From the NCBI GenBank assembly GCA_913776245.1, contig CAJYLO010000023.1, forward strand, positions 1-64,000: a DNA stretch of 64,000 nucleotides. The letters are read 5' to 3'. The notes beneath the pieces were generated by a model. The model was not told where the DNA came from and did no database searches. It was given only the letters and a program-made list of their open reading frames with translations. The position numbers were made by a program, and so were the translations under genes. This stretch comes from an uncultured Chryseobacterium sp. GTDB taxonomy: Bacteria; Bacteroidota; Bacteroidia; Flavobacteriales; Weeksellaceae. Shown in pieces: positions 26,151 to 34,407 of this stretch (the first letter of the stretch is position 1; each line of letters begins with the position of its first letter).

Positions 26151-28421
26151 ATGACTTTTGACTTGGATATGATCAAAAAAGTTTATTCTGATTTCGAAAA
26201 CAGGGTAAACGAAGCGAGAGCTTTTATGGGAAGACCTCTTACTTATTCAGAAAAAATCCTCTGCGCACACCTTTTTCCGTCGCAGACCAAAGAAGCTTTC
26301 AAACGAGGCGGATCTTACGTCGATTTTGCTCCGGACAGAGTGGCAATGCAGGATGCGACAGCCCAGATGGCGCTTTTACAATTTATGCAGGCCGGCAAGA
26401 AGAAAGTCGCAGTTCCGTCAACCGTTCATGCAGATCACCTGATCCAGGCAAGAGTGGGCGCAGCAAAAGATTTGATTGAAGCTGAAAATAAAAATAATGA
26501 GGTGTATCAATTCCTTCAATCGGTTTCCAATAAATATGGAATCGGATTCTGGAAAGCCGGCGCAGGTATCATCCACCAGGTTGTTTTAGAAAACTATGCA
26601 TTTCCTGGCGGAATGATGATCGGAACCGATTCTCATACGGTTAATGCAGGCGGGCTTGGAATGGTTGCCATCGGTGTTGGTGGTGCAGATGCTGTGGATG
26701 TTATGGCAGGAATGGCCTGGGAACTTAAATTCCCGAAAATGATTGGAGTAAAATTAACAGGAAGACTCAACGGTTGGACTGCTCCAAAAGATATCATCCT
26801 GAAAGTAGCCGGAATTCTTACTGTAAAAGGTGGAACAGGTGCAATTGTAGAATATTTTGGCGAAGGTGCTAATTCATTATCCTGTACCGGTAAAGGAACG
26901 ATTTGTAATATGGGTGCGGAAATCGGAGCGACAACTTCTATTTTCGAGTACGACCAGAATATGAGCAAATATCTACGTTCAACTGACCGAGCAGATCTGG
27001 CTGATGCTGCTGATGCGATCGCCCACGTTCTGAAAGCCGATCCGGAAGTTCACGCCAATCCGGAAAAATATTACGATGAGGTCATCGAGATCAACCTGGA
27101 CACATTGGAACCTTATCTTAACGGCCCTTTTACACCGGATCTGGCAACGCCTATTTCCCAAATGAAAGAAATTGCTGAGAAAAATGGATGGCCAACAAAA
27201 ATCGAAGTAGGATTGATTGGTTCCTGTACCAATTCTTCTTATGAAGATATTGCAAGAGCAGCTTCTGTGGCCAAACAAGCGAAAGAAAAAAATCTTGAAG
27301 TAAAAGCAGAATATACCATCACGCCAGGTTCCGAACAAGTGCGATTTACGGTAGAAAGAGACGGTTTCCTGAAAACTTTTGATGAGATCGGTGGGAAAGT
27401 TTTTGCCAATGCCTGTGGACCTTGTATCGGGCAATGGGCCCGAGAAGGTGCTGAGAAACAGGAAAAAAATACAATTGTTCATTCATTCAACAGAAACTTT
27501 TCCAAAAGAGCAGACGGGAATCCGAACACTTATGCTTTCGTAGGTTCACCGGAATTGGTGACGGCAATGGCGATTGCGGGAGATTTGAGATTCAATCCTC
27601 TGACTGATAAATTAAAAAATAAAGATGGTGTTGAAGTAATGCTGGACGAACCAAGCGGAGATGATCTTCCGAAATTAGGATTTGATGTTGATGATCCGGG
27701 TTACATTGCACCGGCTGAAGATGGTTCCAATGTGGAAGTCATTGTTTCCCCAACATCTGACAGATTACAAATCCTGGAAGAATTTCCGGCCTGGGACGGA
27801 CTGAATATCACAGGCGCGAGATTACTCATCAAAGCGTATGGTAAATGTACTACCGACCATATTTCTATGGCAGGACCTTGGTTGAAGTACAGAGGTCATC
27901 TTGACAACATTTCGAATAATATGCTGATTGGTGCTGTAAACGCTTTCAATATGGAAACCAACAAGGTCAAAAATGAACTGGACGGCCAATACAAACCGGT
28001 TCCGGATTCTGCAAGACAATACAAGGCTGCAGAAGTTCCGACTATTGTAGTGGGTGATGAGAATTACGGTGAAGGTTCTTCCAGAGAACACGCCGCAATG
28101 GAGCCCAGACATCTTGGTGTGAGAGCGGTTTTGGTTAAGTCTTTTGCCAGAATCCACGAAACGAACCTTAAGAAACAGGGAATGCTGGCACTGACATTTG
28201 AAAACAAGGAGGATTATGATAAAATCCAGGAAGATGATACCATTAATTTCTTAGACCTTGACCAATTTACACCGGGAAAACAGCTTACTTTAGAATTTGT
28301 TCACGCTGATGGAAGTAAGGATGTCGTAAAAACAAACCATACCTATAATGCGGGACAAATTGCCTGGTTCAAGGCCGGTTCTGCACTTAACCTGATTAAA
28401 GCAATGGAAAAAGAAAGCTAA
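26151..28421 (+). CDS. acn: Aconitate hydratase, mitochondrial-type
   Basis: 756 residues, the length of mitochondrial aconitase rather than E. coli AcnA (~890). The [4Fe-4S] ligands are C359 (GSCTNSS), C422 and C425 (ACGPCIGQW). They are spaced exactly as C358/C421/C424 of the mitochondrial enzyme. Active-site segments [29 protein letters not shown] and [17 protein letters not shown] are intact. It catalyses citrate/isocitrate isomerisation. Having it directly next to acnB suggests division of labour (for example stress-stable versus growth-phase enzyme), but the shared role is inference. A shorter start at M7 is possible. Confidence 0.96.
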   Translation: MTFDLDMIKKVYSDFENRVNEARAFMGRPLTYSEKILCAHLFPSQTKEAFKRGGSYVDFAPDRVAMQDATAQMALLQFMQAGKKKVAVPSTVHADHLIQARVGAAKDLIEAENKNNEVYQFLQSVSNKYGIGFWKAGAGIIHQVVLENYAFPGGMMIGTDSHTVNAGGLGMVAIGVGGADAVDVMAGMAWELKFPKMIGVKLTGRLNGWTAPKDIILKVAGILTVKGGTGAIVEYFGEGANSLSCTGKGTICNMGAEIGATTSIFEYDQNMSKYLRSTDRADLADAADAIAHVLKADPEVHANPEKYYDEVIEINLDTLEPYLNGPFTPDLATPISQMKEIAEKNGWPTKIEVGLIGSCTNSSYEDIARAASVAKQAKEKNLEVKAEYTITPGSEQVRFTVERDGFLKTFDEIGGKVFANACGPCIGQWAREGAEKQEKNTIVHSFNRNFSKRADGNPNTYAFVGSPELVTAMAIAGDLRFNPLTDKLKNKDGVEVMLDEPSGDDLPKLGFDVDDPGYIAPAEDGSNVEVIVSPTSDRLQILEEFPAWDGLNITGARLLIKAYGKCTTDHISMAGPWLKYRGHLDNISNNMLIGAVNAFNMETNKVKNELDGQYKPVPDSARQYKAAEVPTIVVGDENYGEGSSREHAAMEPRHLGVRAVLVKSFARIHETNLKKQGMLALTFENKEDYDKIQEDDTINFLDLDQFTPGKQLTLEFVHADGSKDVVKTNHTYNAGQIAWFKAGSALNLIKAMEKES

Positions 28422-28442
28422 ATACATATAGCTTTTGAATAG

Positions 28443-28472
28443 AAAAGTCTCACAAATTGTGAGACTTTTTTT
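28443..28472. terminator. Bidirectional terminator between the aconitase and the small membrane gene
   Basis: AAAAGTCTCACAA / TTGTGAGACTTTTT stem with T tracts on both strands, between convergent genes. The stop codon of the minus-strand gene begins at 28473. Confidence 0.92.
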
Positions 28473-28851
28473 ATGCTTTACTTTCTTCTGTCCGAGGTTC
28501 TTCCGGTTTGCAGAATTTGGATTCAAACCGCTGCTTCCACATTTCCTTGAACTTTTCACGTTCTTCCTCGCTGCCACAAAACTGGGTTTCGAATTTTTGT
28601 TTCCAATTTTCTTTCATATTATGATTATCAAAATGATGTTGCCTTACGATTTTTTTCTTGCCGCCAAAACCGCCAAACAAAATCTTCGATAACACTAAAA
28701 TACCCAGAGACTGCCAATAGTTAATGGCTTTCACACCTAAAATATCCGGCAAGAGGATATTCCAAAGCCATTGAAAAAACCAAACAAATAAGCCTATCGC
28801 TGCAATGATGCAGGGAATTGCTAACCAAAATTTCTTTTTATTTCTTTTCAT
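28471..28851 (-). CDS. Small membrane protein coupled to an ECF sigma factor
   Basis: 126 residues, family not recognised by name. Two TM helices (~9-30 and ~44-62) are followed by a basic, His-containing stretch and a cytosolic tail. The tail contains an exact 22-residue duplication: W83-K-Q-K-F-E-T-Q-F-C92 and W105-K-Q-R-F-E-S-K-F-C114, each followed by an acidic E-E-R/E-P turn. It starts 12 bases after the sigma factor stop, so the pair is one operon. By position it is a candidate regulator or sensor of the sigma factor. The duplicated amphipathic W-F-C helices would suit such a contact; this is inference. Confidence 0.8.
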   Translation of the reverse strand: MKRNKKKFWLAIPCIIAAIGLFVWFFQWLWNILLPDILGVKAINYWQSLGILVLSKILFGGFGGKKKIVRQHHFDNHNMKENWKQKFETQFCGSEEEREKFKEMWKQRFESKFCKPEEPRTEESKA

Positions 28852-28863
28852 TTTATTCTAAAA

Positions 28864-29439
28864 TTAATCGTTCAAATCATCATAAAGACTTTGCAATCTT
28901 TTGCGCAGATGCTTTACGGCATAAGATTTTCTGCTAATGATTGTTTTTATCTTTTCGCCCTCTTCGTCAGCAATTTCCTGTAGTGTTTTGTCTTCCAGCT
29001 CATTTTGAATATAAACCCGTTTTTGTTTTTCCGGCAGCTCATCCAAAGCCTTCATCAGCTCATTCCAGAACATTTCTTTGAAAACACCCAGTTCGGGACT
29101 ATTACTGTCGTCAGCCAAAAGAATATCTTTTACATTCAGTTCGCCGTCTTCGTCCTGATAGACAAAATCTTCCAGAGATTCGCTCTTCTTTTTCCGGTAA
29201 CTGTCGATGATCTTGTTTCGGGTAACCGAATACAACCAGGCACCGACGTTTTCCAACTCATTGAGATTGGTCAGCCGGCTGGTCTGAAACCAGACTTCCT
29301 GCAGAATATCTTCCGCATCTTCAGTCTTTGCTACTTTAGAGTTGATAAAGCGCAAGAGCTGGGCGCCGTAATTTTTCACGACTTCCGTAATCGATGCAGA
29401 TTTTTTTTCGGCCATTTGCTGTAAAGATAGCGACTCCAT
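28864..29439 (-). CDS. ECF-type RNA polymerase sigma factor
   Basis: 191 residues. Region 2 (~20-95) carries LLRFINSKVAKTEDAEDILQEVWFQTSRL and GAWLYSVTRNKIIDSYRK. Region 4 (~130-185) carries LDELPEKQKRVYIQNELEDKTLQEIADEEGEKIKTIISRKSYAVKHLR. A long acidic linker (ESLEDFVYQDEDGELNVKD...) separates them. The downstream gene is a two-TM protein rather than a canonical anti-sigma factor. The sigma paralogue at 12601-13119 has a different partner, so the two define separate regulons. Confidence 0.93.
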   Translation of the reverse strand: MESLSLQQMAEKKSASITEVVKNYGAQLLRFINSKVAKTEDAEDILQEVWFQTSRLTNLNELENVGAWLYSVTRNKIIDSYRKKKSESLEDFVYQDEDGELNVKDILLADDSNSPELGVFKEMFWNELMKALDELPEKQKRVYIQNELEDKTLQEIADEEGEKIKTIISRKSYAVKHLRKRLQSLYDDLND

Positions 29440-29520
29440 ATGAATAGGACGCAGAAGATTTTTTTTTACTTTAAAAGTTTATATTTTTTTCTTAAGTATT
29501 TTTAGAACATCGAATTACAC

Positions 29521-29641
29521 GCAGCCCGGCTTGAGTGGAGCTCTTTTTCTGACATTGCGATTGTACAATAGTTCTAAAGACTGCTTCATTTCGTTCGCAA
29601 TGGCAGAAAAAAGCGGGAACGGAAGACGGAAAAAGCTGCCC
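29521..29641 (+). repeat. Mosaic intergenic palindromic element, family B copy 2 (long)
   Basis: Ends as in 13348-13420: CCCGGCTTGAGTGGA and AAGCGGGAACGGAAGACGGAAAAAG. The terminal stem is GCAGC (29521-29525) with GCTGC (29635-29639). The centre is a 17-bp hairpin with one mismatch (TTTTTCTGACATTGCGA 29544-29560 against 29595-29611). It contains CATTGCGAACGAAATGAAGCAGTC on the minus strand, resembling the common bacterial repeat word TCATTGCGAGGAACGAAGCA. It ends 8 bases after the acyltransferase stop at 29650. Confidence 0.82.
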
Positions 29642-29649
29642 AAATAATT

Positions 29650-30225
29650 CTACATCAAAGGCAACCTCATCAACTCGTGCTTTCCGAAGATGATGGAATT
29701 GGCCGGAACGTTCCTGGAAATAACGCAGTTGGCACCGATGATACAATTATCACCAATTGTTACACCTTTCAGAACGGTAACATTGCTGTAAATTTTCACA
29801 TTTTTACCGATAATGATTGGCGCAGTATTGAATTTGGTTTTGTGCCAGATATATTCCGGCTTGGTGTCGAAAGCATGGTCGTGATCGTAGAATTTACAGC
29901 CTTCAGCAACGCAGGTATCATCGCCTAATTCGATCCTGTCCAGACAATTGATGGAAATGTAATGGCTGAGATCAACATTATTTCCGAAGATCAATTTACC
30001 GCCATTCCTGATTCTGATGGCATTATGATCTCTCCAGATCACTTTTTTCCCAATCTCAAACTGTGCATTATCATCCAGCTCAAATGTTGTTGACTTCCCA
30101 ATCCGAAGGTCAGCGTGTAATCTCACACCTGAATGAGAGTTCAGAACACTTAATGAGTACAGCTTCTCAATTTTAGAAATTGTTTTAGGGATGATATTCA
30201 GTGCTTTGTATATTAGATTTATCAT
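29650..30225 (-). CDS. Hexapeptide-repeat (left-handed beta-helix) acyltransferase
   Basis: 191 residues. Hexapeptide repeats of the (I/V/L)-G-x-x-x-x type run from ~33 to ~180 (IGKSTTFEL, FGNNVDLSHYISIN, IELGDDTCVAEGC, IIIGKNVKIYSNVTVLKGVTIGDNCIIGANCVI). A loop with YDHDHAF (His115/His117) provides the usual catalytic His of sugar O/N-acetyltransferases. These enzymes transfer an acyl group from CoA or ACP to a hydroxyl or amino group. It is the last gene of the ACP/ligase/SDR operon (5-base gap from the SDR), so the donor could be the operon's own acyl-ACP. Confidence 0.9.
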   Translation of the reverse strand: MINLIYKALNIIPKTISKIEKLYSLSVLNSHSGVRLHADLRIGKSTTFELDDNAQFEIGKKVIWRDHNAIRIRNGGKLIFGNNVDLSHYISINCLDRIELGDDTCVAEGCKFYDHDHAFDTKPEYIWHKTKFNTAPIIIGKNVKIYSNVTVLKGVTIGDNCIIGANCVISRNVPANSIIFGKHELMRLPLM

Positions 30226-30230
30226 TTTTT

Positions 30231-30953
30231 TTATAATGTGCCGGAATCAACAAAGATTTCCTGGCCTGTAATAGATTTTGATTTTTCCCCGGCTAAAAAT
30301 AAAACGGTTTCTGCAACAGATTGCATATCGGTTTCCTTTTTTAAAGCAGTTCTTTTGAAGATCCTGTTCTTATGATCCTGAGTCAGTTTCGCGTTCATTG
30401 CAGTTTCCATATACCCCGGAACAACAATATTGGAACGTATGCCGCGCTCGCCCCATTCTCTGGATATATTTTTGGAAAAAGACTGTAATGCGCCTTTAGA
30501 AGCGGCATACATAGAAAGACCTTTGTAGCCTGTGTGGGCACTGATGGAAGATATATGAATGATGCTGCCGGAAATTCTATTGTAAATCATATTTCGGATA
30601 GCATATTTAGTAAGAAACATCGGCGAGTACAGATTAACATCGAACATCGTTTTCAATTCCGGGTAATTAAGATTCGTAACGATATCATCGTAAGCCATTG
30701 CCGCATTATTTATAAGGACATGAATCGGAATATGATTGGTGATAAAATCTTTGAAAATATTTTGTTTGATATTTTCCGGATCAGAGAGATCAAAATTTTT
30801 GAAAAAAAGATGATCCGGATATTGTTTTTCCAAAGCTTTCAGCTCATCAGACTCCGTTCTGCTGATGCCATAAACCGTGTGTGCGTTTTCCAGAAAAAGT
30901 TTGGCAATCTCAAAACCAACACCTCTGGAAATACCTGTAATTAATGCGTTCAT
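30231..30953 (-). CDS. Short-chain dehydrogenase/reductase (FabG-like)
   Basis: 240 residues. Cofactor motif TGISRGVG (6-13), NNAA (82-85), catalytic Ser136, Tyr149 and Lys153 (YAASK), and a C-terminal GQEIFVDSGTL typical of FabG-like ketoreductases. Arg10 right after the Gly-rich turn favours NADPH. Its start overlaps the stop of the AMP-ligase gene by 4 bases (ATGA-type), so expression is coupled. Together with an ACP in the same operon, it probably reduces a beta-ketoacyl or similar carbonyl group on the carrier protein. Confidence 0.9.
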   Translation of the reverse strand: MNALITGISRGVGFEIAKLFLENAHTVYGISRTESDELKALEKQYPDHLFFKNFDLSDPENIKQNIFKDFITNHIPIHVLINNAAMAYDDIVTNLNYPELKTMFDVNLYSPMFLTKYAIRNMIYNRISGSIIHISSISAHTGYKGLSMYAASKGALQSFSKNISREWGERGIRSNIVVPGYMETAMNAKLTQDHKNRIFKRTALKKETDMQSVAETVLFLAGEKSKSITGQEIFVDSGTL

Positions 30954-32164
30954 ACAATTTTCTTTTTTCCGGTTCTGGTAAGTTGTATCTTTTCTACGAA
31001 ATTTATTTTTCTCGGTATCTTGAAATTCTGAATGGTTCCGTTCAGAAAAAGCCTGATATCCTTTTCCTGTAAATCAGAATCCGCATGCAATTCTACTTCG
31101 CAGCAGATAATATTTCCTAAAACTGCATTTGATTTGCCATACACTCTCACATTCCGGATTTCGGGATGTTTTGTAAGTTCTTCTTCCACTTCGTAGGGAT
31201 TAACTTTATAGCCGCCCACGTTGATCAATTCATTTTTCCGGGAAATAAAACGGAATTTTCCTTGTTCATTATCTGTCCATTCTATAAGATCTCCGGTTGC
31301 ATAAAAACCGTCTATCAGCTTGAGCTGGGTGGTTTGTCCGAAAAGATCTTTGTGAATGTATAGCTCATCATCTACCATTTTTATCCGCCCAATATGTTGT
31401 TCAGTAATAACGAATTCATCATTCTGAGAAGAGAACAATGGTCCTGTTTCGGTAGATCCGTATACATTGTTGATTCTTGCATTGGGAAATGCTTTTACCA
31501 CCTCAGAGATCAAATGGCTGTCCGATTTTTCTCCGCCAATGGTTATTTTCTTTACTGATTCAAAAGTTTCTTTCAGTGGAAATAATAGCCTGTAAAATGT
31601 TGGTGTGGAAGATAAGTTGGTAATGCCGTACTTTTTAATAGCATCTAACACAAAATCTTTAGGCGACATAAAAACATTAACCATAAGATTCTGATTGAGA
31701 ACAGCCTGAAAAAAAACCTGAACACCTGCAACGTGTGTCGGGTTAAAAGCAAATCCCCAGACATCATTTTTCCTGTCTTCTGAAATATTGATCTTGCGGA
31801 TCAGGTTTTTCAGAGGATGGGTGAATTTTCTGGTAAATCCTGTTGTCCCGGAGGTGAAAAGTGTGATCTCCGACCCCGAATCACCAATGATGCCGATCAA
31901 ATCTTCTATAGAACTTATTCTTTTCGGATTTTCTATTTCAATGACTTTATTGATGATTAAATTATTGTCTTCAATTTCTTTTTCGGAAATATCCGCATCT
32001 ACAAGTGCGATATTTTTTTCATTGACCAATGCAAAAATCCAGTTAAGAAAAAAAGATCTCAGATCAGGATAAATAAAGCAGTCTTTGTAAAAGTAGGATG
32101 TATTAATATGGTCCAGGATATCCTGATAAGACAATGAATGTTGCCTATCTGAAAGAAATAGCAT
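30950..32164 (-). CDS. AMP-dependent acyl-CoA synthetase/ligase
   Basis: 404 residues, shorter than the usual ~500-550 for this ANL-family enzyme; the N-terminal part is trimmed. Motifs: TSGTTGFTRK (104-113, phosphate loop), NVYGSTETGP (A5), GFYATGDLIEW (A7), and a C-terminal lysine context RTGKKK (A10). It activates a carboxylic acid as acyl-AMP and passes it to a thiol. With an ACP gene overlapping its start by one base (TAATG), the natural acceptor is most likely that ACP rather than free CoA. Substrate unknown; the small size suggests a short or unusual acid. Confidence 0.88.
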   Translation of the reverse strand: MLFLSDRQHSLSYQDILDHINTSYFYKDCFIYPDLRSFFLNWIFALVNEKNIALVDADISEKEIEDNNLIINKVIEIENPKRISSIEDLIGIIGDSGSEITLFTSGTTGFTRKFTHPLKNLIRKINISEDRKNDVWGFAFNPTHVAGVQVFFQAVLNQNLMVNVFMSPKDFVLDAIKKYGITNLSSTPTFYRLLFPLKETFESVKKITIGGEKSDSHLISEVVKAFPNARINNVYGSTETGPLFSSQNDEFVITEQHIGRIKMVDDELYIHKDLFGQTTQLKLIDGFYATGDLIEWTDNEQGKFRFISRKNELINVGGYKVNPYEVEEELTKHPEIRNVRVYGKSNAVLGNIICCEVELHADSDLQEKDIRLFLNGTIQNFKIPRKINFVEKIQLTRTGKKKIV

Positions 32165-32382
32165 TACAGCTTATTGTAAATTTCGTCTATTGAGCTTACA
32201 AGGCCGTCTTCAAAGATATCCACCCCAAACTCTTCTTCAATTTTCACCGTGAGTTCAGCAAGATCAAAGGAATCAAAGTTGAGATCTTCTCTTAGTTTCT
32301 GCTCCGGTAAAATTTTTGCCACCGGTTCTTCAAATTTATTATTCTTGATGGAATTTATGATAAAAAGTAATTTTTGCTGCAT
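32164..32382 (-). CDS. Acyl carrier protein
   Basis: 72 residues, acidic, with the phosphopantetheine site Ser38 in DLNFDSFDLAEL (the housekeeping AcpP has DSLD). Divergent from AcpP and dedicated to its operon by context. First gene of the four-gene operon; it carries the acyl group between ligase, reductase and acyltransferase. A good promoter lies upstream. Confidence 0.92.
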   Translation of the reverse strand: MQQKLLFIINSIKNNKFEEPVAKILPEQKLREDLNFDSFDLAELTVKIEEEFGVDIFEDGLVSSIDEIYNKL

Positions 32383-32401
32383 AATCTGTGTTTAAGCTAT
32401 G

Positions 32402-32430
32402 CAAAAGTACAAAAATTTAAATATTTTCAA
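32402..32430 (-). promoter_or_regulatory. Promoter of the ACP operon
   Basis: On the minus strand TTG (32430-32428), 18 bases, TACTTTTG (32409-32402). Fits TTG-N17..23-TAnnTTTG. The start codon lies 20 bases downstream. Confidence 0.75.
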
Positions 32431-32472
32431 TTAATTGATGACTATGAGTTAGAATTCGAAGATTCTGAACTA

Positions 32473-33153
32473 TTATTTTTTAAGATTCATAAAGAGTTCA
32501 GCTTTATAGGTTTCACCTATAGGAATTTCCTTACCAGACAAAAGGATTACATTCTTTGGATCAATCCTTTCAATTTTTTTTAAATTGAGAATGTAGGATT
32601 TATGTATTCTTTTAAAATTCCCAGGCAGCTGAATCTCAAGAGACTTCAATGTATCAAGAACAATATATTCCTGCTTTTCGGTTTTGATATTGACGTAATC
32701 TTTGAGACTTTCTATATAATCAATATCATCAAAATTAATGCGATGCTGCTGACCGGAAGATTTTATAAAAAAGAAAGAATCTTGAATTTTTTTTGCAAAA
32801 CGCTCCTGAGCTTTTACAGCACTTTTCTCAAAACGACTAAATGAAATCGGTTTCAGGAGGTAATCTATCACATTATGTTCGTAGCCTTCCAAAGCATATT
32901 CTGCATAGGCCGTCGTCAGAATATATTTCAGCTTATTGCCCACAATTTTCATAAAATTGATACCTGTGAGTTCCGGCATCTGAATGTCCAGGAAAATCAA
33001 ATCCGCTTCCTTCGTCTGGATAAATTCCATCGCTTCAATCGGATTTTCTGTGGAGAAAACCAGCTCGAAAAACGGAATTTTTGCCACGTAACTCGCCAGC
33101 AAAGAAACCGCCAGCGGCTCATCATCCACAATGATGCATCTAATTTTATTCAT
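32473..33153 (-). CDS. LytTR-family response regulator
   Basis: 226 residues. Receiver domain 1-~120 with acidic pocket D10/D11 and phospho-acceptor D56 (LIFLDIQMPE). LytTR DNA-binding domain ~130-226 (FFFIKSSGQQHRINFDDIDYIESLKDYVNI, FKRIHKSYILNLKKI). It receives phosphate from the histidine kinase encoded 71 bases upstream and binds DNA. In Bacteroidota such pairs often regulate adjacent transport genes, which makes the divergent outer-membrane genes at 34408-38797 the first candidates. Confidence 0.94.
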   Translation of the reverse strand: MNKIRCIIVDDEPLAVSLLASYVAKIPFFELVFSTENPIEAMEFIQTKEADLIFLDIQMPELTGINFMKIVGNKLKYILTTAYAEYALEGYEHNVIDYLLKPISFSRFEKSAVKAQERFAKKIQDSFFFIKSSGQQHRINFDDIDYIESLKDYVNIKTEKQEYIVLDTLKSLEIQLPGNFKRIHKSYILNLKKIERIDPKNVILLSGKEIPIGETYKAELFMNLKK

Positions 33154-33224
33154 TAATTGAAAATAATTTTGCTTCTACAAACATTTCGCTCCTGCAGAGC
33201 TGTCATTCTATTGTAAATATCAGT

Positions 33225-34244
33225 TTAATTAATTGAGTTATCTCTCAAATCAATTGTCAAATCTACGCTAAAATCAGTTGCCGATTCAGTAATAGCAAGC
33301 TTATGTTTTTGTGGATAAAGGATTTCAAGGCGCTTTTTCACATTGCCGATCCCGATTCCTGAAACCGAATCTTTGGATTTCTGCTTTTTGAAATTACGAA
33401 GATAAAAATGCAGCTTTTGATGGTCATCTGAAATATCCAAAGTGAAGCCTTTGCCGGTAAAATCGCCGTGCTTAAATGCATTTTCCACAAACGGAACGAG
33501 AAGCATCGGCGAGATATTAAGATTCGGGAAATTGATTTTTTTTCCGATAATGAGCAATTCAGGATTTTTGATTCTCAGTTTTTCCAGCTCGATCAGGCTG
33601 TCCAGATAGCCGATCTCTTTATTGAGCGGGATAAAATCTTTTTCCAGATCTTTTGTGCTGTATCGCAGTAATTGGCTCAGTTCTTCAATTGCAGGCAATG
33701 CCTTATCAGAATTCTGATAAACCAAGCTGTAAATATTATTCAGCGTATTGAAGATAAAGTGCGGATTGATCTGGGTTTTTAAAGCCTGCAGTTCAGAATT
33801 TTTTTTCTCTTCAATAAGTTTTTGTTTTTCGACATCGATTTTAAAGAAAATATTAAATAATGAAAATGCTGTACTGATAAAAAGCGTAGAGGAACTGTAG
33901 AAAAAATTATCTGCAAAATAAAATCCTAAAGAAGTGCCTTCTGCATAGTTACCATGCCCTGCAAATAATGGCAATAAAACTTCTTCCACCAGATAACGAA
34001 AGAAAGCAAAACAAGCGACACTGACAAAAAAACCAACAATGGAGAAATAAAGCTTTTTAATATTAAAGAAAAAAGGAACTATAAAAAAGTAGTTAATATA
34101 AAACGTGATGACGCTAACTAAGAAAAAGGTAATATTTAATACAAAGGTTTGATTGTATTCTGATAATAATGGTATTAATATAGAGTAACTGAAATTAAAA
34201 GCCCAATAGAATAAGTGCAAAAATAGAAGCTGTTGTTTTTTCAT
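33225..34244 (-). CDS. LytS-like sensor histidine kinase
   Basis: 339 residues. Four TM helices (~8-28, 36-58, 65-85, ~115-135) form the input module. A coiled linker and the His_kinase family box QINPHFIFNTLNNIYSL with phospho-acceptor His162 follow, then an ATP-binding lid (LVPFVENAFKHG, GIGIGNVKKRLEILY). There is no extracellular sensor domain, so the signal is sensed within or at the membrane. Operon with the LytTR regulator. Divergent from the outer-membrane barrel gene at 34408. Confidence 0.93.
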   Translation of the reverse strand: MKKQQLLFLHLFYWAFNFSYSILIPLLSEYNQTFVLNITFFLVSVITFYINYFFIVPFFFNIKKLYFSIVGFFVSVACFAFFRYLVEEVLLPLFAGHGNYAEGTSLGFYFADNFFYSSSTLFISTAFSLFNIFFKIDVEKQKLIEEKKNSELQALKTQINPHFIFNTLNNIYSLVYQNSDKALPAIEELSQLLRYSTKDLEKDFIPLNKEIGYLDSLIELEKLRIKNPELLIIGKKINFPNLNISPMLLVPFVENAFKHGDFTGKGFTLDISDDHQKLHFYLRNFKKQKSKDSVSGIGIGNVKKRLEILYPQKHKLAITESATDFSVDLTIDLRDNSIN

Positions 34245-34380
34245 AATTCAAATCTAGGCTTCTTCATCTTCATCAACAAAGCATTTCCGACAAAACCCAT
34301 TTTTTTATCGATGAAAATAATTTGATCGGAATAAAATCCTGTCAAATCTAATTGCTGTTTCATAAAAATAATGGTGAAAA

Positions 34381-34388
34381 TACATTTG
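34381..34388 (+). promoter_or_regulatory. -7 element for the first outer-membrane barrel gene
   Basis: TACATTTG matches TAnnTTTG, 19 bases before ATG 34408. No consensus -33 element, which would suit an activated promoter. Confidence 0.5.
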
Positions 34389-34407
34389 CATCAACAAATC
34401 AAAAATT

